From positions 9,408,034 through 9,472,033 of the forward strand of contig JAKSZT010054324.1 in NCBI GenBank assembly GCA_026826555.1: a stretch of DNA of 64,000 nt, written 5' to 3'. How positions within the stretch are numbered: the stretch's first letter is position 1; each line of letters begins with the position of its first letter. Below the pieces are notes generated by a model that was given only the letters and a program-made list of their open reading frames with translations, did no database searches and had not been told where the DNA came from. The DNA is from Tolypeutes matacus (lineage: Eukaryota > Chordata > Mammalia > Cingulata > Chlamyphoridae). The translations under genes and the position numbers were made by a program. Below, in pieces: positions 45,246-56,464 of the stretch.

Positions 45246-46245
45246 GAATCCAGCAGGTAGTTCAGGTACATTTTAGATACAGGTGTTGAATAAAGAGTAT
45301 AAAGTCACTTTTTTTTTAAATGGGCAGTCCAACAACAATACAACAAAAATACTAATGCCCAGGCTTCTCCCCACGTCAATTAAATAAGAATTCCCAGAAG
45401 TGGGGCCCAGGTATCGGTATTTTCCTAAAAGCTCTCCTTAATGATTCTAATGTGCTGCCAGGCTGGTATTAACAGTAACCTATTTGAGAACAACTTAAAT
45501 AAATCAAAACTATACAAATCAGTAGAAAAGATATCTAATTGAATAAGATATTAATATAATTGCCATGCTTGGAAATGAAGGTTGAATTGTCAAATTAAAA
45601 AACAGAACCATTGCTCACTATATCTGATTTATATATCATGTTGGAAAACCCACGTCAACTCACTAAATAAATGAATTTGATTTTACATTACAAGCTAGGT
45701 TCTGATTCAACAACTTATAATTTCTAAGTAGTAGATGACTCAGAGGATTTTAACTGACTAATGAAACACATCTTTTAAAATATGCTCAGATACAGCCAGC
45801 ATTTAATGTTCAGGGGCGTTCACAGGTGTTCTACTGAACTCAAATGACCTTTACTGAGTGCAATGGAAACCTGTTCAGCATTATAAGACAACAAGGATTC
45901 AATAGTTTAATTTAATTTCATTGGTAACAGCACAAAACAAATGGTTTCCTCTTTGGAAGAAAATTAATTTTTATGGAAATTGAAAGCTTCGTTTTACTTT
46001 TCTTTTTCAAGTGGAATAAACTGAAATATATAAAAAATTTACCTACATTTTCCCTCGATAAATACAACACCAATTGAAAAATTAAAATTGGGGTTTATAG
46101 CATATTTAGTTGTATTTTTCTAACAATTTTTCAATGTCAGTAGAATCTTCCAATTCTTAGGACTGTGAATCAATATAAATTAATCATATAGCCATGATTA
46201 CTGGTAGATACATTCCAATTAAGATTTTTGTTTTTGCTTTGTTTG
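45246..46245. other. No recognisable element
   Basis: AT-rich, about 1 kb. No diagnostic phrase, no domain-bearing frame. Confidence 0.4.
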
Positions 46246-46662
46246 TTTATATGGGGGGAAAAAGATTTGCAATACTACCACCTTACAGCTGGGCAATCTC
46301 CAGGACATGTTCCACACTTCTTCCTGTCATTCTTACTGTGTAGTGTTAATTCAGTGAGGTCCATGGTCATTCACCATGTCCAATGCCGTTGCATTGGCTA
46401 AGGAAGGTTTGCAGATAGGTCTCTTCACCAGAAATGCCTTTGGCCAAAGGGAGCTACTTGCCTCAATTTAGGCCATCCCAACTCCAGAGCTTCCGACAGG
46501 ACTCACTCTGACCTTTGTGCTACTGAATCAGATCAACTTCTCCCTCTTCCCAATCCTGCTTCCTTCACTGTCTCATGGATATTACTCCCGAGTACCTCCA
46601 ATAAACTTCCAGCACACATAACTGTCTCCGAGTCTCTTTCCCACAACATCCAACCTCAGATA
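46246..46662 (+). mobile_element. LTR-like repeat, plus strand
   Basis: The 3' half shows an LTR-like end: 'gagtacctccaataaacttc' (AATAAA signal) then 'cataactgtctccgagtctc' and 'tttcccacaacatcc'. The upstream 300 bp have medium GC and no frame. The 5' boundary is uncertain, no duplication was found, and the family is not assigned. Confidence 0.5.
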
Positions 46663-47191
46663 TAAACATAGCAGACATTGAACTTTAGAAACTTTGTCCA
46701 GTACTTTTCAAATTGAGAATTTAGTGTCTGTTCGCTAAATGCTCAGTTCTCTGCCTTACTTTTCCTGCACCAGTAGCTGCAGTATCTTTACTTCTGCTTA
46801 TAACCAATGAGATCCTCCTATTTTAGTGTCTTACACCATGAAGGCTATTTCTATATGCTTGCTGGAAAGCCGTTGCTAAACTGGAGAAACCACAATTCCT
46901 AAACAAGCCACCAACCCCCGTTAGACCCACTTTAGAATGTAGTTACTGCAATTGGAAGCATTTTCCTCACTCAAAGGGAGAAGTAGCAAAATCAGTCTTT
47001 TAGGGTTGAATCAATTATATCCTGAATCATTTTAAGAAATTGCTAAACATTCATGTCTCTTTTTTTACCGTAAAATGTTAGGGGTTAGATTTACTCTGAT
47101 GTTTTCACCTTAAATTTTCTAAACTCTCATGTTAATGACTGTCTTCAGTACAGACTTATTAAGGCTCAGGTTAGCTATAAAATAATTCTTT
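46663..47191. other. No recognisable element
   Basis: Nothing assignable. Confidence 0.4.
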
Positions 47192-47428
47192 CTCATGTTC
47201 TTTTTGTTTTTATTTGTTGTCTGTTTATTGTTTGCTTGTTGTCTTGCTTGTTTTTTTTTTTTTTTTTTGCTCATTTTTTGCTCGTTGTTTTTTTTTTTTT
47301 TTGCTCATTGTCTGCTCATTGTTTGTTTGTCTTCATTAGGAGGCACCAGGAACTGAACACGGGATCTCCCATTTGGGAGGCAGGTGCTCAACTGCTTGAA
47401 CCACATCCACTCCCACTCATGTTCTTTT
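47192..47428 (-). mobile_element. tRNA-derived SINE, minus strand, with long A-rich tail
   Basis: On the minus strand the head runs from 47,415: 'gggagtggatgtggttcaag' (A box), 'cctcccaaatgggag', and 'cccgtgttcagttcctggtg' (B box). Then 'cctcctaatgaagac' leads into a tail of CAAACAATGAGC-type units and two long A-runs (T-runs at about 47,251-47,268 and 47,288-47,301). The target duplication is 'ctcatgttctttt' at 47,192-47,204 and 47,416-47,428, perfect. It lacks the body seen in the 7.1 and 14.5 kb copies, so at least two tail types of this SINE exist here. Confidence 0.9.
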
Positions 47429-48284
47429 ATTTTAAAAAAAACCACTTTGAATACCTAAATGTCCCAGGCACAAGTTGGTACTGCCCCAGAACAAGTCTGC
47501 TGTATGCAATGGCATTTCTCATGAGTAAGTGCACATTCTGTAACTCATTTAGGAAGCATTTGGCTGACTCAACTGTACCTTTTGGCTATCAGAAATAAGA
47601 AGATAAAAATATAATAACTTCTGAGTCATCAGCCCTTGGAGAAATATGTTTATAATGAAGAGAAAATCATCCATAAGGAGGCCATTTGATCATTTTTAAG
47701 TCTTGTAGAATTCCCACACAGACCAGATCAATTCCTGGATATTGGTAATTAGCAGTGTTAAGTATATACCACAAATGTAAAAAAAACAGCATCCTGTGTT
47801 TTGATTTGATAATGGACAACACGCTTTTTCTCTCCTCATCACCTCTACCACACGTACACAGCATTATCTGTCAAATAAAGCTGAACTCCAGGCATAAAAA
47901 CAAACAATAAAAAACAACCTGATATCACAAGGCAGCTCTGAATGCCCAAAGGGAAAAGGAAAACCAGAACAAATGAATTTATAACATACACTCCATAAGT
48001 TCGTGTCTTCCTGATTGCATAGACGGCAGATACCTGGATGTGTAGATGTCGTTGAGCCAAGATAGTCACTCTTGTTGCAGATTAATATATGTGGTTTGTA
48101 GCCAATCATAGAGCAACACAGGCTTCCAACCAGACTGGACCCTCAAAGGCTCAGACTCATTCCATCTAGACTTTGACTATGAACACACCCAGGATAAGTG
48201 AAAGAAGAGTGAACTTTTCATTTGATTTTTTCCCCCTCCTTAGTGAGGTTCAGTAACATGTACAAGGTCACACTCTTCATTTTA
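47429..48284. other. No recognisable element
   Basis: Overlapping minus-strand frames (47,667-48,109) have no recognisable domain. Confidence 0.4.
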
Positions 48285-48400
48285 TTTTTTCGTTCATTTT
48301 TTTTCATCAACACAAGTTACTAAACACCCAATATAGACCAGACTCTTATTTAAGCTGGGGACACAGGGTCCATGGAGCTCAGCTCCAAGAACATTCCATA
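48285..48400 (-). mobile_element. L2 terminus, minus strand
   Basis: 'tttttcgttcattttttttc', 'ttactaaacacccaatatag', 'ctcttatttaagctgggga' and 'tccatggagctcagctcc' match the reversed L2 3' end. Confidence 0.55.
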
Positions 48401-49017
48401 TGCTTTAGTAAATTAGCCATCAATTAACCCTTCATTTATAGGGGTCCAAACAAAAGTCCCTTTAGGTCCTAGAGAAGCTGGTCAAGTATGAGAAAATAAG
48501 GAGGCCTGGGGAGAGGGCAGCGGAACCACCTCAAGGCAGCTACCACCACATAGCTTCACCATCACAATGCGGTCATGCACGTCCAGTGTTGTCAAATATC
48601 GCAAATTTTCTAGAAAAAGTAGAAATCCAGATGTTTATATAAAATATCCCATTTAAAAAATGTATGTAATGAATAAATGTTTTAAAAAACCATCGGGCTG
48701 GCCAGTAGAATCTATCTACCAATGTCTTCACAGTGGCTGCCAGGCTCCACACCATGAAGCTTCAGGACCCCTCTGACCTCCCCTCCATAGCTTTCCAGTT
48801 GCTCGCTCACTTATTCACTCTGCCATCGCTGCATTGGCCTGGCTGTTCCTTTTTTAAATTAGATATAGACTATGAAAAACAAAATTCTTTGTCGCTAAAT
48901 TTTCCTTAAGCAGCACAATCACTTTGGTTACTATTACTACTACCAATCCTGCCCTCCCCACACCATGACTATCACATATACAACGATTACTTTTAGTCTA
49001 CTACTCCATTAATTGAG
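48401..49017. other. No recognisable element
   Basis: No repeat family or gene recognised. Confidence 0.4.
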
Positions 49018-49200
49018 GCACTTTAATATATCAGACAATGTGGTAGGCAATGCACATGGCAGTAAGTTAATATCCAATTGTACAGTGTGATTATTACTCC
49101 ATTTTAATGCAGCTTGGATGGTTTAAGTAACTATTACAGCTAATGAGTGACTACTCTAGAATTCAAATCCATGACTGCTTATTCCTAAAGCCCATACAAT
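49018..49200 (-). mobile_element. MIR SINE, minus strand
   Basis: 'gtgattattactccatttta', 'atggtttaagtaactatta', 'cagctaatgagtgactac' and 'aattcaaatccatgactgc' follow the reversed MIR core, with 'cctaaagcccata' at its end. Confidence 0.6.
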
Positions 49201-49284
49201 TTTCATTAAAGACAGCCTCAAAATTGTAGCCATTATAAGGCCTAGTGCATATAACTGTTTTTTTCTCACTTGACTGAGGACTTT

Positions 49285-49785
49285 TTGTTTTTTAAATTAT
49301 TAAAAAATTTTTTTACAAACATGTAAAAATATGTCCCCATATGTCCTCTCCCCCAGTAACCTCTAATCTGCTGTCTCTGCAAATTTGCTATTTCTAGTCA
49401 TCTTTTATCGTGGTATCATACAATTTTTGTCCTTATGTCTTGCTTACTTCACTGGGCATAAAGTTTTCAAGGTTTTCCCATGTTGTAGCAGGTATCATAA
49501 CTTCATTTTTTTCTTATGGTCGAATAATATTCTGTTGTGTATATGTACCACCTTTTGCTTATCGATTCAATTGTTGATGGGCACTTCGGTTGTTTCCAGT
49601 TTTGGCTATTGTGAATAATGCTGCTGTGAACATTGGTGCACAAGTCTGTTTGTGACCCTGTTTTCACTCTTTGGATATATGTCTAGAAGTGGGATTGCTG
49701 GGTTAAATTAACTTTTTGAGGAGCTGCCATATTGCTTTCCACAGTGGGTGCACCATTTTCTATTCTCACCAACAATGCCCTAGGG
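49285..49785 (-). mobile_element. L1 ORF2 end and 3' UTR fragment, minus strand
   Basis: Reverse-L1 wording: 'atgtcctctcccccagtaac', 'acttcactgggcataaagtt', 'ggttttcccatgttgtagc', 'tcgaataatattctgttgtg', 'tgatgggcacttcggttg', 'ggctattgtgaataatgctg', 'agtgggattgctgggtt' and 'ctttccacagtgggtgca'. These translate on the minus strand to parts of the ORF2 C-terminal region with breaks. 5'-truncated, no tail duplication visible. Confidence 0.85.
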
Positions 49786-49849
49786 TTTCAGTTTATCCAC
49801 CTTGAATGTGCAGTGACCTCCCCTAAAGGACATTCCTTGAATGTGCAGT

Positions 49850-50228
49850 GACCTCTCCTGAAGGAGGCCTGTGCCATGGTTTCCTTACCTGGAAGGCCTT
49901 TCCCTAAATAGCCCTTAGCTCATGCCTTCACCTACTTTAGTTGTTCTTTAAATGTCCCCTTCTCAGTGAGACCTTCCCTGACTACCCTATTTTAAATCAT
50001 ACCCCCTTCTCCTCTCTCCCTTTCCTGCTTGATTTTGCTCTAAAGCACTTCTCAACGTCTAACACACATGCATTTTATTTACTTGATTTTTATTTGTCTT
50101 CCCCAAAATGGAATATAAACTTCTCAAGGGCAGAGATTTTGGTATTTTGCTCATGCAATATCCCCAGTGCCTAGACAGAGCCTGACACAGTAGAAACTTG
50201 ACAAATATTTTTTTGAATGAACGAATGA
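49850..50228 (+). mobile_element. L2 LINE, 3' end
   Basis: Sense L2: 'ttacctggaaggcctttccc', 'ctttaaatgtccccttctc', 'gtgagaccttccctgactac', 'cttctcaagggcagagatt', 'ccccagtgcctagacagag' and the end 'gacaaatatttttttgaatg'. The terminal 'aacgaatgaat' motif is preserved. Confidence 0.9.
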
Positions 50229-51394
50229 ATTTGCACGTCAGCTGCAGTCTGTGGACTGGGCTTCCAATTTTTGATTTCTGATTGACACTGAAAATCTTAT
50301 GGCACAACCCAAAGGAAGGAGAGATGTAATTTGGGCAGTGAACATCTCAACTCTTACATTCTGAGAAAGTCAAATAGTCAAGTGATGTTATCTACAATCT
50401 CTCAGAGTATTTCTTTCAGTTATAGTGTCCTTCACAAAAGTAAAGCATATCCAAGAAGATCAAATTTATTAATTCCATGGCATTTTATTCACTCCATTTT
50501 GATTAGATGTTATCTAATAATGACAAGGTCTTAGAATTTAAGCTACTTAAATGGCTTCAGGAAAGTAGTATTTAATATTAAGCATATTTCCTTTGCTAGT
50601 TGGGAAATGAGAATAAAAAAATATAAATGAGACAGTAGTGAGCAAAGATTAAGCCCAAGGCCAGGAAAAAAGCAACTAAATTCACAAAGATGACAATTCT
50701 TCTGAAAGTCTTATCTTGCCTTGGCAATTAAGTTAAAAAATAAATTTCAGGTTATCTGTTTTAAATTCTCTGGTATGAGAACAGACAAAACAACTAGAAC
50801 TCTTCAATCCAATCTAAACATGATCAGTATCCATAATGGGATGGAGGGTATAGAGCAGATGAATATGTATTTAATTACTATTATATTAGAGATGCCTTGA
50901 AGCTTGAAGTATTTTTAATAGGAACAAATAAATGAAATTTATGCTTTATCTCTGGATAGTACATTTTATAGTTCATTGCCAAAGAAGTGGTACATAAGAA
51001 AAATACAAGTAATTTGATAAAGATGAATTCCTAGATTGAAATAGATCCTTAATAATTTTACAGGAGGCAAATTGTTTGGATATATTATTTGCCCTTTTGA
51101 AATATGCACTAAGCAGCATTTGGTTAAGAAAACAGAAACCTCTTTAGCTATTTCAGTCAGGTAGGAATTTAATTTAGGGAATTACAAAACACAGGAAGGT
51201 GAGAAAATCAGGGAAACTAACACCGAAGCTAGGGTCATCAGGAAGTTTAGGAGTTGCAGAGAACCTCCACTGGTTATCTCAGCTGCCTGCAGAGCCCACG
51301 TGGGTGATTTGCAGGAGGATCCCAGGAGCCACTGGCTAAACCTCAGGTCAGCTACCTGCCGAAGACCCTGTGTCTGCCTACCTGCCCACTAGAA
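50229..51394. other. Mostly unassigned; possible old repeat at right
   Basis: 50,229-51,130 holds nothing recognisable. From about 51,130 the GC rises ('aggaatttaatttagggaat' and onward), and a similar character resumes after the hAT element at 51,738. The hAT element may therefore have entered an older repeat that I cannot name. Confidence 0.35.
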
Positions 51395-51737
51395 CAGGGG
51401 TTCTTAACATTTTTTGTTCCACGGACCCCAGTCAGGTGAAAACCACGGGCCCCTTCTCAGAATGTAGACCCCAACTAGCGTCGGGTCTAACAACTACAGT
51501 AATTTCGAAGTATGGATGAGTGTAAGCGATTTTTCGAGATATGCAACAACTATAATGTGATATGAAACGAATACTACAGTAATTTATTGCATATATTCAT
51601 AAGTGAAGGAAATGCTAGATTTCAGTTAGAGGCCAGAGAAAATAAAGATAATAAGAGTTGATTTTTTTTCAGTTCATGCTCACAGACCCCCTGAAATCTT
51701 TTCACGAACCCCGTGGACCCCTAGTTAAGAACCCCTG
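51395..51737. mobile_element. Non-autonomous hAT DNA transposon with intact ends
   Basis: A 343-bp element bounded by perfect 14-bp terminal inverted repeats, 'caggggttcttaac' (51,395-51,408) and 'gttaagaacccctg' (51,724-51,737). Inside each end are further inverted matches ('ccacggacccc' near 51,420 and 'cgtggacccc' near 51,712). The flanking 8-mers 'cactagaa' and 'tgctagag' agree at 5 of 8 positions and resemble the nTCTAGAn target preferred by Charlie-type hATs. There is no transposase frame. It keeps several CpG sites (for example 'ttcgaag' and 'tttttcgag'). Confidence 0.88.
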
Positions 51738-53234
51738 TGCTAGAGGAACAATGGTGCCTTCTCTTCCCCCTTCCAAATTTCATTTGAGTGCCTCTCATTG
51801 GAGGTCCCTAAACCAGAGTGCTGCTTACAAGGAGTCTAGGAAATGTAGTCTTCAGCTTCTAGGCCCTCTGACTAGGACGAGCTAGAAGGCGGCTGGAAGC
51901 ATGCTGAGATACCAACAGACAATTCGGCCCAACCCTAAAGCCAGTGGGGATGGCAGGGCCTTCCTTCTGCTTTCTGCAGATAGACTCGATCCATTCAGAC
52001 TGGCCGGATGGATCCTAGCATGACCCAGGATTTGAACTGTCTGTTCTCCTGAAAGAACCAGGCATTCCCAGAACCACCAGCAGATGTAACAATCATTTCA
52101 TTATGGATTTCCATTCTCTAAGTTAAGATGATCACACAAATGAGCCAGAGTATGCTTTTTACTAAAATTAATCGATCCCTTTAAACAGTTAATTCTGTCA
52201 AAGGGTCTTGCTGTGCATTTAAGTCTCTTAATTAGTATCCCTGCTAAGAGTGGGAGGAGTGGGGAAAGGCTTTGGAAGTAAGGAGAAAATTGGTTGATTT
52301 GCCTAAAGCAGACTCAAATGTCACCAGTTCAGGCCAAATTCATCTTAGGAAAATTTATATCAAAATATAGACTTGCAATTTCCTCTTCCACAACGCTGAA
52401 AGCTTCCTGTCCTATGACTCAGTTTCCTATACAAAAGAGCCTGTTGCCACAGTGGCCAGATAGTCAGGGGAAGGAAATGCTTGCTCACCTTTGCCGTGTT
52501 TGGAATAACACTCACATCAAACGGATGACTCACTCTGCCCATTCGCCAGCGCCGAGCTTGCTTCCCACCTCCCACTGCCCCTTGCTGGCTGTGCTGTTCT
52601 TGGCTGCAGAGGCCTTCCACCAGCAAGTCCGGGTTTGTGGAGCTTGGCACACTTGTCCTCCTAAATGACGGGGCTTCCGGAGGTGGTGGCTCTGCAAGCT
52701 GGGACCTGAAGGTGGCCACCAATTTGCGTGTGATTCAAAGTCAAGGAGCTGGGCTTTCACCTTCACTCCTCAAATGGCACAAAAGGAAACGGAATCATTC
52801 TATTTCTCTCTTCCTGTTAACAGTAAATATGTAACCTGAAAGGATACGAGTACCTATCTTCATTGGTTTTAGAGGAAAGATGTTGCTACCCGGAGAATTC
52901 CAGAAGCCATCAGGTTCATTATGGTGAACTCACCAGTGTTTAATATAGAGTGGGACAGATCGTATGTGCTCAGAAAATATTTATATCCTGATGGATATGC
53001 TGCTGTCTGGACACAGAAATCAGCTTAGAGGAAATACCTATGCTTTAGGGATTCCTAGAGAGGAAGAATCCACAGCTTCCTATAATAAAATCCACTACCA
53101 GATTCAATATTGAGGAGAATGTAGATATAGTAAAAGAAAAGACTTAGGAATTAGAGAGATGGGTTTGAGATTAGGGACCTTGGTAAATCACTTAAGTTTT
53201 TATAAAAAGATGCAGCAGAGATTTGGGATCAGAT
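51738..53234. other. Unassigned, GC-richer stretch
   Basis: Includes a moderately GC-rich part (52,440-52,770) where frames of 124 (plus), 120 and 78 (minus) codons overlap. None shows a domain, and long opposed frames are common in GC-richer sequence because stop codons are rarer. I found no splice-site-bounded exon I would defend. Confidence 0.35.
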
Positions 53235-53445
53235 TGATCTTTGCTAAAAATCTCAGCAGACAACTTACCAACCACATGACTGTGGGTGATTTACTTCTCT
53301 AACCATCAATTTCCTCATGTAATGAACAGAATAATGATGAAATTTTCTTCTTAAGCTTGTTGTAAGAATTAAATAAAATAATACAAGCAATGCTCTAAAC
53401 ACAGAGCCTGGCACACAATTTGCATTTGATAAATCATAGTTGTTC
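53235..53445 (+). mobile_element. MIR SINE, plus strand
   Basis: 'ccaaccacatgactgtgggt', 'gatttacttctctaaccatc', 'aatttcctcatgtaatgaac', 'cttgttgtaagaattaaat', 'cacagagcctggcacaca' and 'atttgcatttgataaat' are in the sense MIR order. Confidence 0.85.
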
Positions 53446-54279
53446 TCTGAACCTGCTTCCTAAACCAGAAAAAGGAAAGGATGAAAAATGCCACACTCTG
53501 CTACAAAGGGATGTTACAGATCAGATGAAATAATATGTGGAGTAAGTGCTTCCCAATTGTGATTTATTAGCATCATCTAACTCCCTTTTGGCAATGAGCC
53601 CCTTCTCTCTTTTTCCAGAGTCTGAATGTGAGCTCGCTGCTGCTATCTTTTGGCATAGTTTTTGACAATTTGCAGATGTATTTAACAGATGAGTACTCAG
53701 AGCACCTGTAGTAATTTCCTTTAGTAATGAGTGTATCAACCTGCATGTGTTTGAGGAACACAGTCCTCAGGTATTTTGCCATTGAATGTTCATATTGCCA
53801 GCTTTCCCACAGGCTTGGATATTTAGGGACACTGTAATCTGTCACTGGTGGTCTGGCTCAACCAATGGTGGGATGGTCCTAGGATTGTCACCTATTCAAA
53901 CCAGACCTTTCCAGGACTGTGTTGGCAGATAGAATGACCTGCCCATTCTAGAGCAAAGCTTCTCCTGCCCCACCTTTCCTTTTTAAGCAGCCAATTTGCC
54001 TTTTCTGCCCTGCCCTGCTAAAGAACAACGCTGCTGGGGAATTTGGAGAAGGAGTAGGTGTGAATGGGTTTATATATTACCCAGATTGCCTCACTATTAC
54101 TCATAGTCCATTGGAAACTTTCCAACTATTCCTACTCCTTTTACCCAGCTACCTAAGGATTTAAACTGGCATCTTCTATCAAAACCTATCTGGAGAGAGC
54201 CTCAGTATTAGGTTTCATTCAACAAACATTAGATGGAAACTTTCGGTAACTAGGGGGAGGGATAAAATAGAAGAAAGCC
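53446..54279. other. No recognisable element
   Basis: Two overlapping minus frames (53,521-53,845) have no domain. Nothing else recognised. Confidence 0.4.
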
Positions 54280-54492
54280 CTTCTGGCTTCAGAAAGAGAT
54301 GGATTTAGATTCAATTCCCAACTCTGTCACTACTAGCTATATGCCCCTGGGCATGTTAATTGACCTCAGAGAGTCAGTCACTTATTCATGAAATAAAATA
54401 GCTCTTTACAATGTTTTGAGGAATAATGAAGATTTTTTCACATGTAGTGGCTACCTAGTGGTATGTATTCAATAAATAGCAACTATTACTAG
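54280..54492 (+). mobile_element. MIR SINE, plus strand
   Basis: 'agatggatttagattcaatt', 'cccaactctgtcactacta', 'gctatatgcccctgggcat', 'gttaattgacctcagaga' and the 3' end 'tattcaataaatagcaact'. A near full-length MIR. Confidence 0.85.
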
Positions 54493-55862
54493 TCCTTTTT
54501 TCCTTAACAATCTGCCCTTTTCTAGCAAAAGGAAATGTTCAGAGAAATTGGCCCGTTCTCCGTAATTGTCCCTATCACAAAAGGTTGTTGTATTAAATAG
54601 AAAAAAATGGGTTTTTGGAAAGTGCTTTGAAAAACCACAGATATAAAATTACTCTGGTTATTTAGAGAAAAGGCACCTGGGATCCAAGAAACACTGAAGG
54701 CTATACCAAATAGAGAGACCTGTCTTTGTGAGAAGAAAAGACAAGAAGACAAGATTAGCTTAAAGCATATCTGAGATTCAATTTTTACATACTTCTTGGA
54801 TTGACCCATCTCTAATATGTATAAAACGACAGCATTTCTAGAAGAAATTTTATTTGGTGGTGTGTGTTTATTTTTGTGTGAATACATGCATGTGTGTGTG
54901 CCCATGCACACACATTAAAGATTTTTATTTGGCTCAATAATTTTCATTTTATAGATTCTTAAAGGAAGATTAGGACATAGGAGGAAAAAAGAATAAAAGA
55001 TTTTATTCTTAATGTCTTGCTAAAACAGTTTGGGGAAGTTGAACATAACAACAGAACAGATGAAGCTAAATTATCTTAACATCACTAACTGGATGTATTT
55101 TATACATTATACTCAAGATCTATAAGACTTAGAAAATTGCCCACGTAAATACTTACTAATGCAAGCTATTCTCTATCTCTGAGTAATGAGCAACCATTTT
55201 AAAAGTTACCTTTCTTTAACCATTTGGAAAAACCCACAGTCATTTGGAGGGAATTTATGCTTAGTATGCTGTTCTAATTAAAATTCCAGCAGTGGTATTA
55301 GCTGTGGCAATACAGGCAATGAGACAGAGGGGGTAATAGATTTGGATAATCTGATCAGTAAAGATATAGGTATATAATGATGTAGGTATATAACTCAGTC
55401 CCCTAAATTTTGTAGTGAATATTATTTGCCTGTCTTGCCTGGATAATTACACTAACTTTCCACATCTCTTGGCTGTGTAGACATGGCGAAAATTTTTAGC
55501 TCATGCTTTAAAAAGCCTGACTTGCATAATTAGCATTCTGCCTTTAGAACATCTATCTATGTAAATTTTGCCTGAATTTGTCTTTGGGGGCTTCTTAGAT
55601 GGGTTAATAGGTACCATTCATGACTATGTTACTTTAAAAACCTGCCCAGAAATATATCCTTTAAAAAATTTGTCCTTCCTTCCTTTCCTTTCAACTTTTT
55701 TTTCCATAAATTCATGTAATGCTGGACCCTGATAGGACCATATGCCAGTGTTTCTCAAACTTCATTCATTTCCATACTACCGTCACAATTTTTTACCATA
55801 TCCAGTTAATTAATATTTTTCTTTAAATAGATTGTCTTTAAAATCCTTAACTATCCACTTTA
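54493..55862. other. Unassigned; short (TG)n patch
   Basis: A degenerate TG/CA-rich patch at 54,859-54,914 has two (TG)n blocks facing a CACACACA block. The 129-codon minus frame at 54,522-54,911 shows no recognisable domain. Remaining sequence is AT-rich and unassigned. Confidence 0.4.
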
Positions 55863-56464
55863 GGTACTGTATTAGTCAGCCAAAGGGGTGCTGATGCAAA
55901 ATACCAGATATCTGTTGGTTTTTATAAAGGGTATTTATTTGCAGTAGAAACTTACAGTTACCAGGCCATAAAGCATAAGTTACTTCCTTCACCAAAGTCT
56001 GTTGCCAGATGTTAGAGCAAGATGACTGCTGATGTCTGTAAGAGTTCAGGCTTCCTAGGTTACTCTCCTTCCCAGGGCTTGTTTCTCTCTGGGCTCAGCT
56101 GCCCTGCTCTCTCCACAAGGCTAACTGTAGACTATCAGGCAACTGGCTCTGTCTCTCTCCCCAGGGCTTGATTCTCTCTGCTCTCAGCTGCTCTGCTCCT
56201 CTGTGTACTTATTTCCCAGACTCCAGCAGAAAACTTTCACTCTTTTCTCTCCTGTGTGGTTTTCTCTATGAGTCCCCACTCACCAAGGGGGCAGGGATGC
56301 AATGTCCTACTGATACGGCCCAATCAAAGCCTTAATCATTATATAAAAAGTGAAACCTCTGAATCCAATATAATCTAATATGCTTGGAGGGACAGACCAG
56401 TTTACAAACATAATCCAATATCTATTTTTGGAATTCATAAACATCATCAAACTGCCACAGGTAC
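55863..56464 (-). mobile_element. Solo LTR (ERVL/MaLR-type) with 5-bp target duplication
   Basis: A 592-bp LTR (55,868-56,459) on the minus strand. It starts 'tgtggcagtttgatgatg', ends 'ggctgactaataca', and is flanked on both sides by 'ggtac' (55,863-55,867 and 56,460-56,464). A polyadenylation signal lies in 'ctgcaaataaatacccttt' (minus strand, near 55,935-55,945), followed by a U5-like end. TG...CA ends plus a 5-bp duplication fit ERVL/MaLR-class elements. An internal imperfect tandem duplication, period about 89 bp, is seen as 'cccagggcttgtttctctct' (56,071) and 'cccagggcttgattctctct' (56,160). There is no internal retroviral sequence, so it arose by LTR-LTR recombination or is a lone LTR. 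Confidence 0.88.

Noticed and set aside
52294..52766. Overlapping 124-, 120- and 78-codon frames on both strands
   Set aside because: They sit in a GC-richer patch where stops are rare; no domain, start context or splice structure supports any of them.
54522..54911. 129-codon minus-strand frame
   Set aside because: It begins in a (TG)n-rich patch and has no recognisable domain; its length is not exceptional for AT-rich noncoding DNA of this size.
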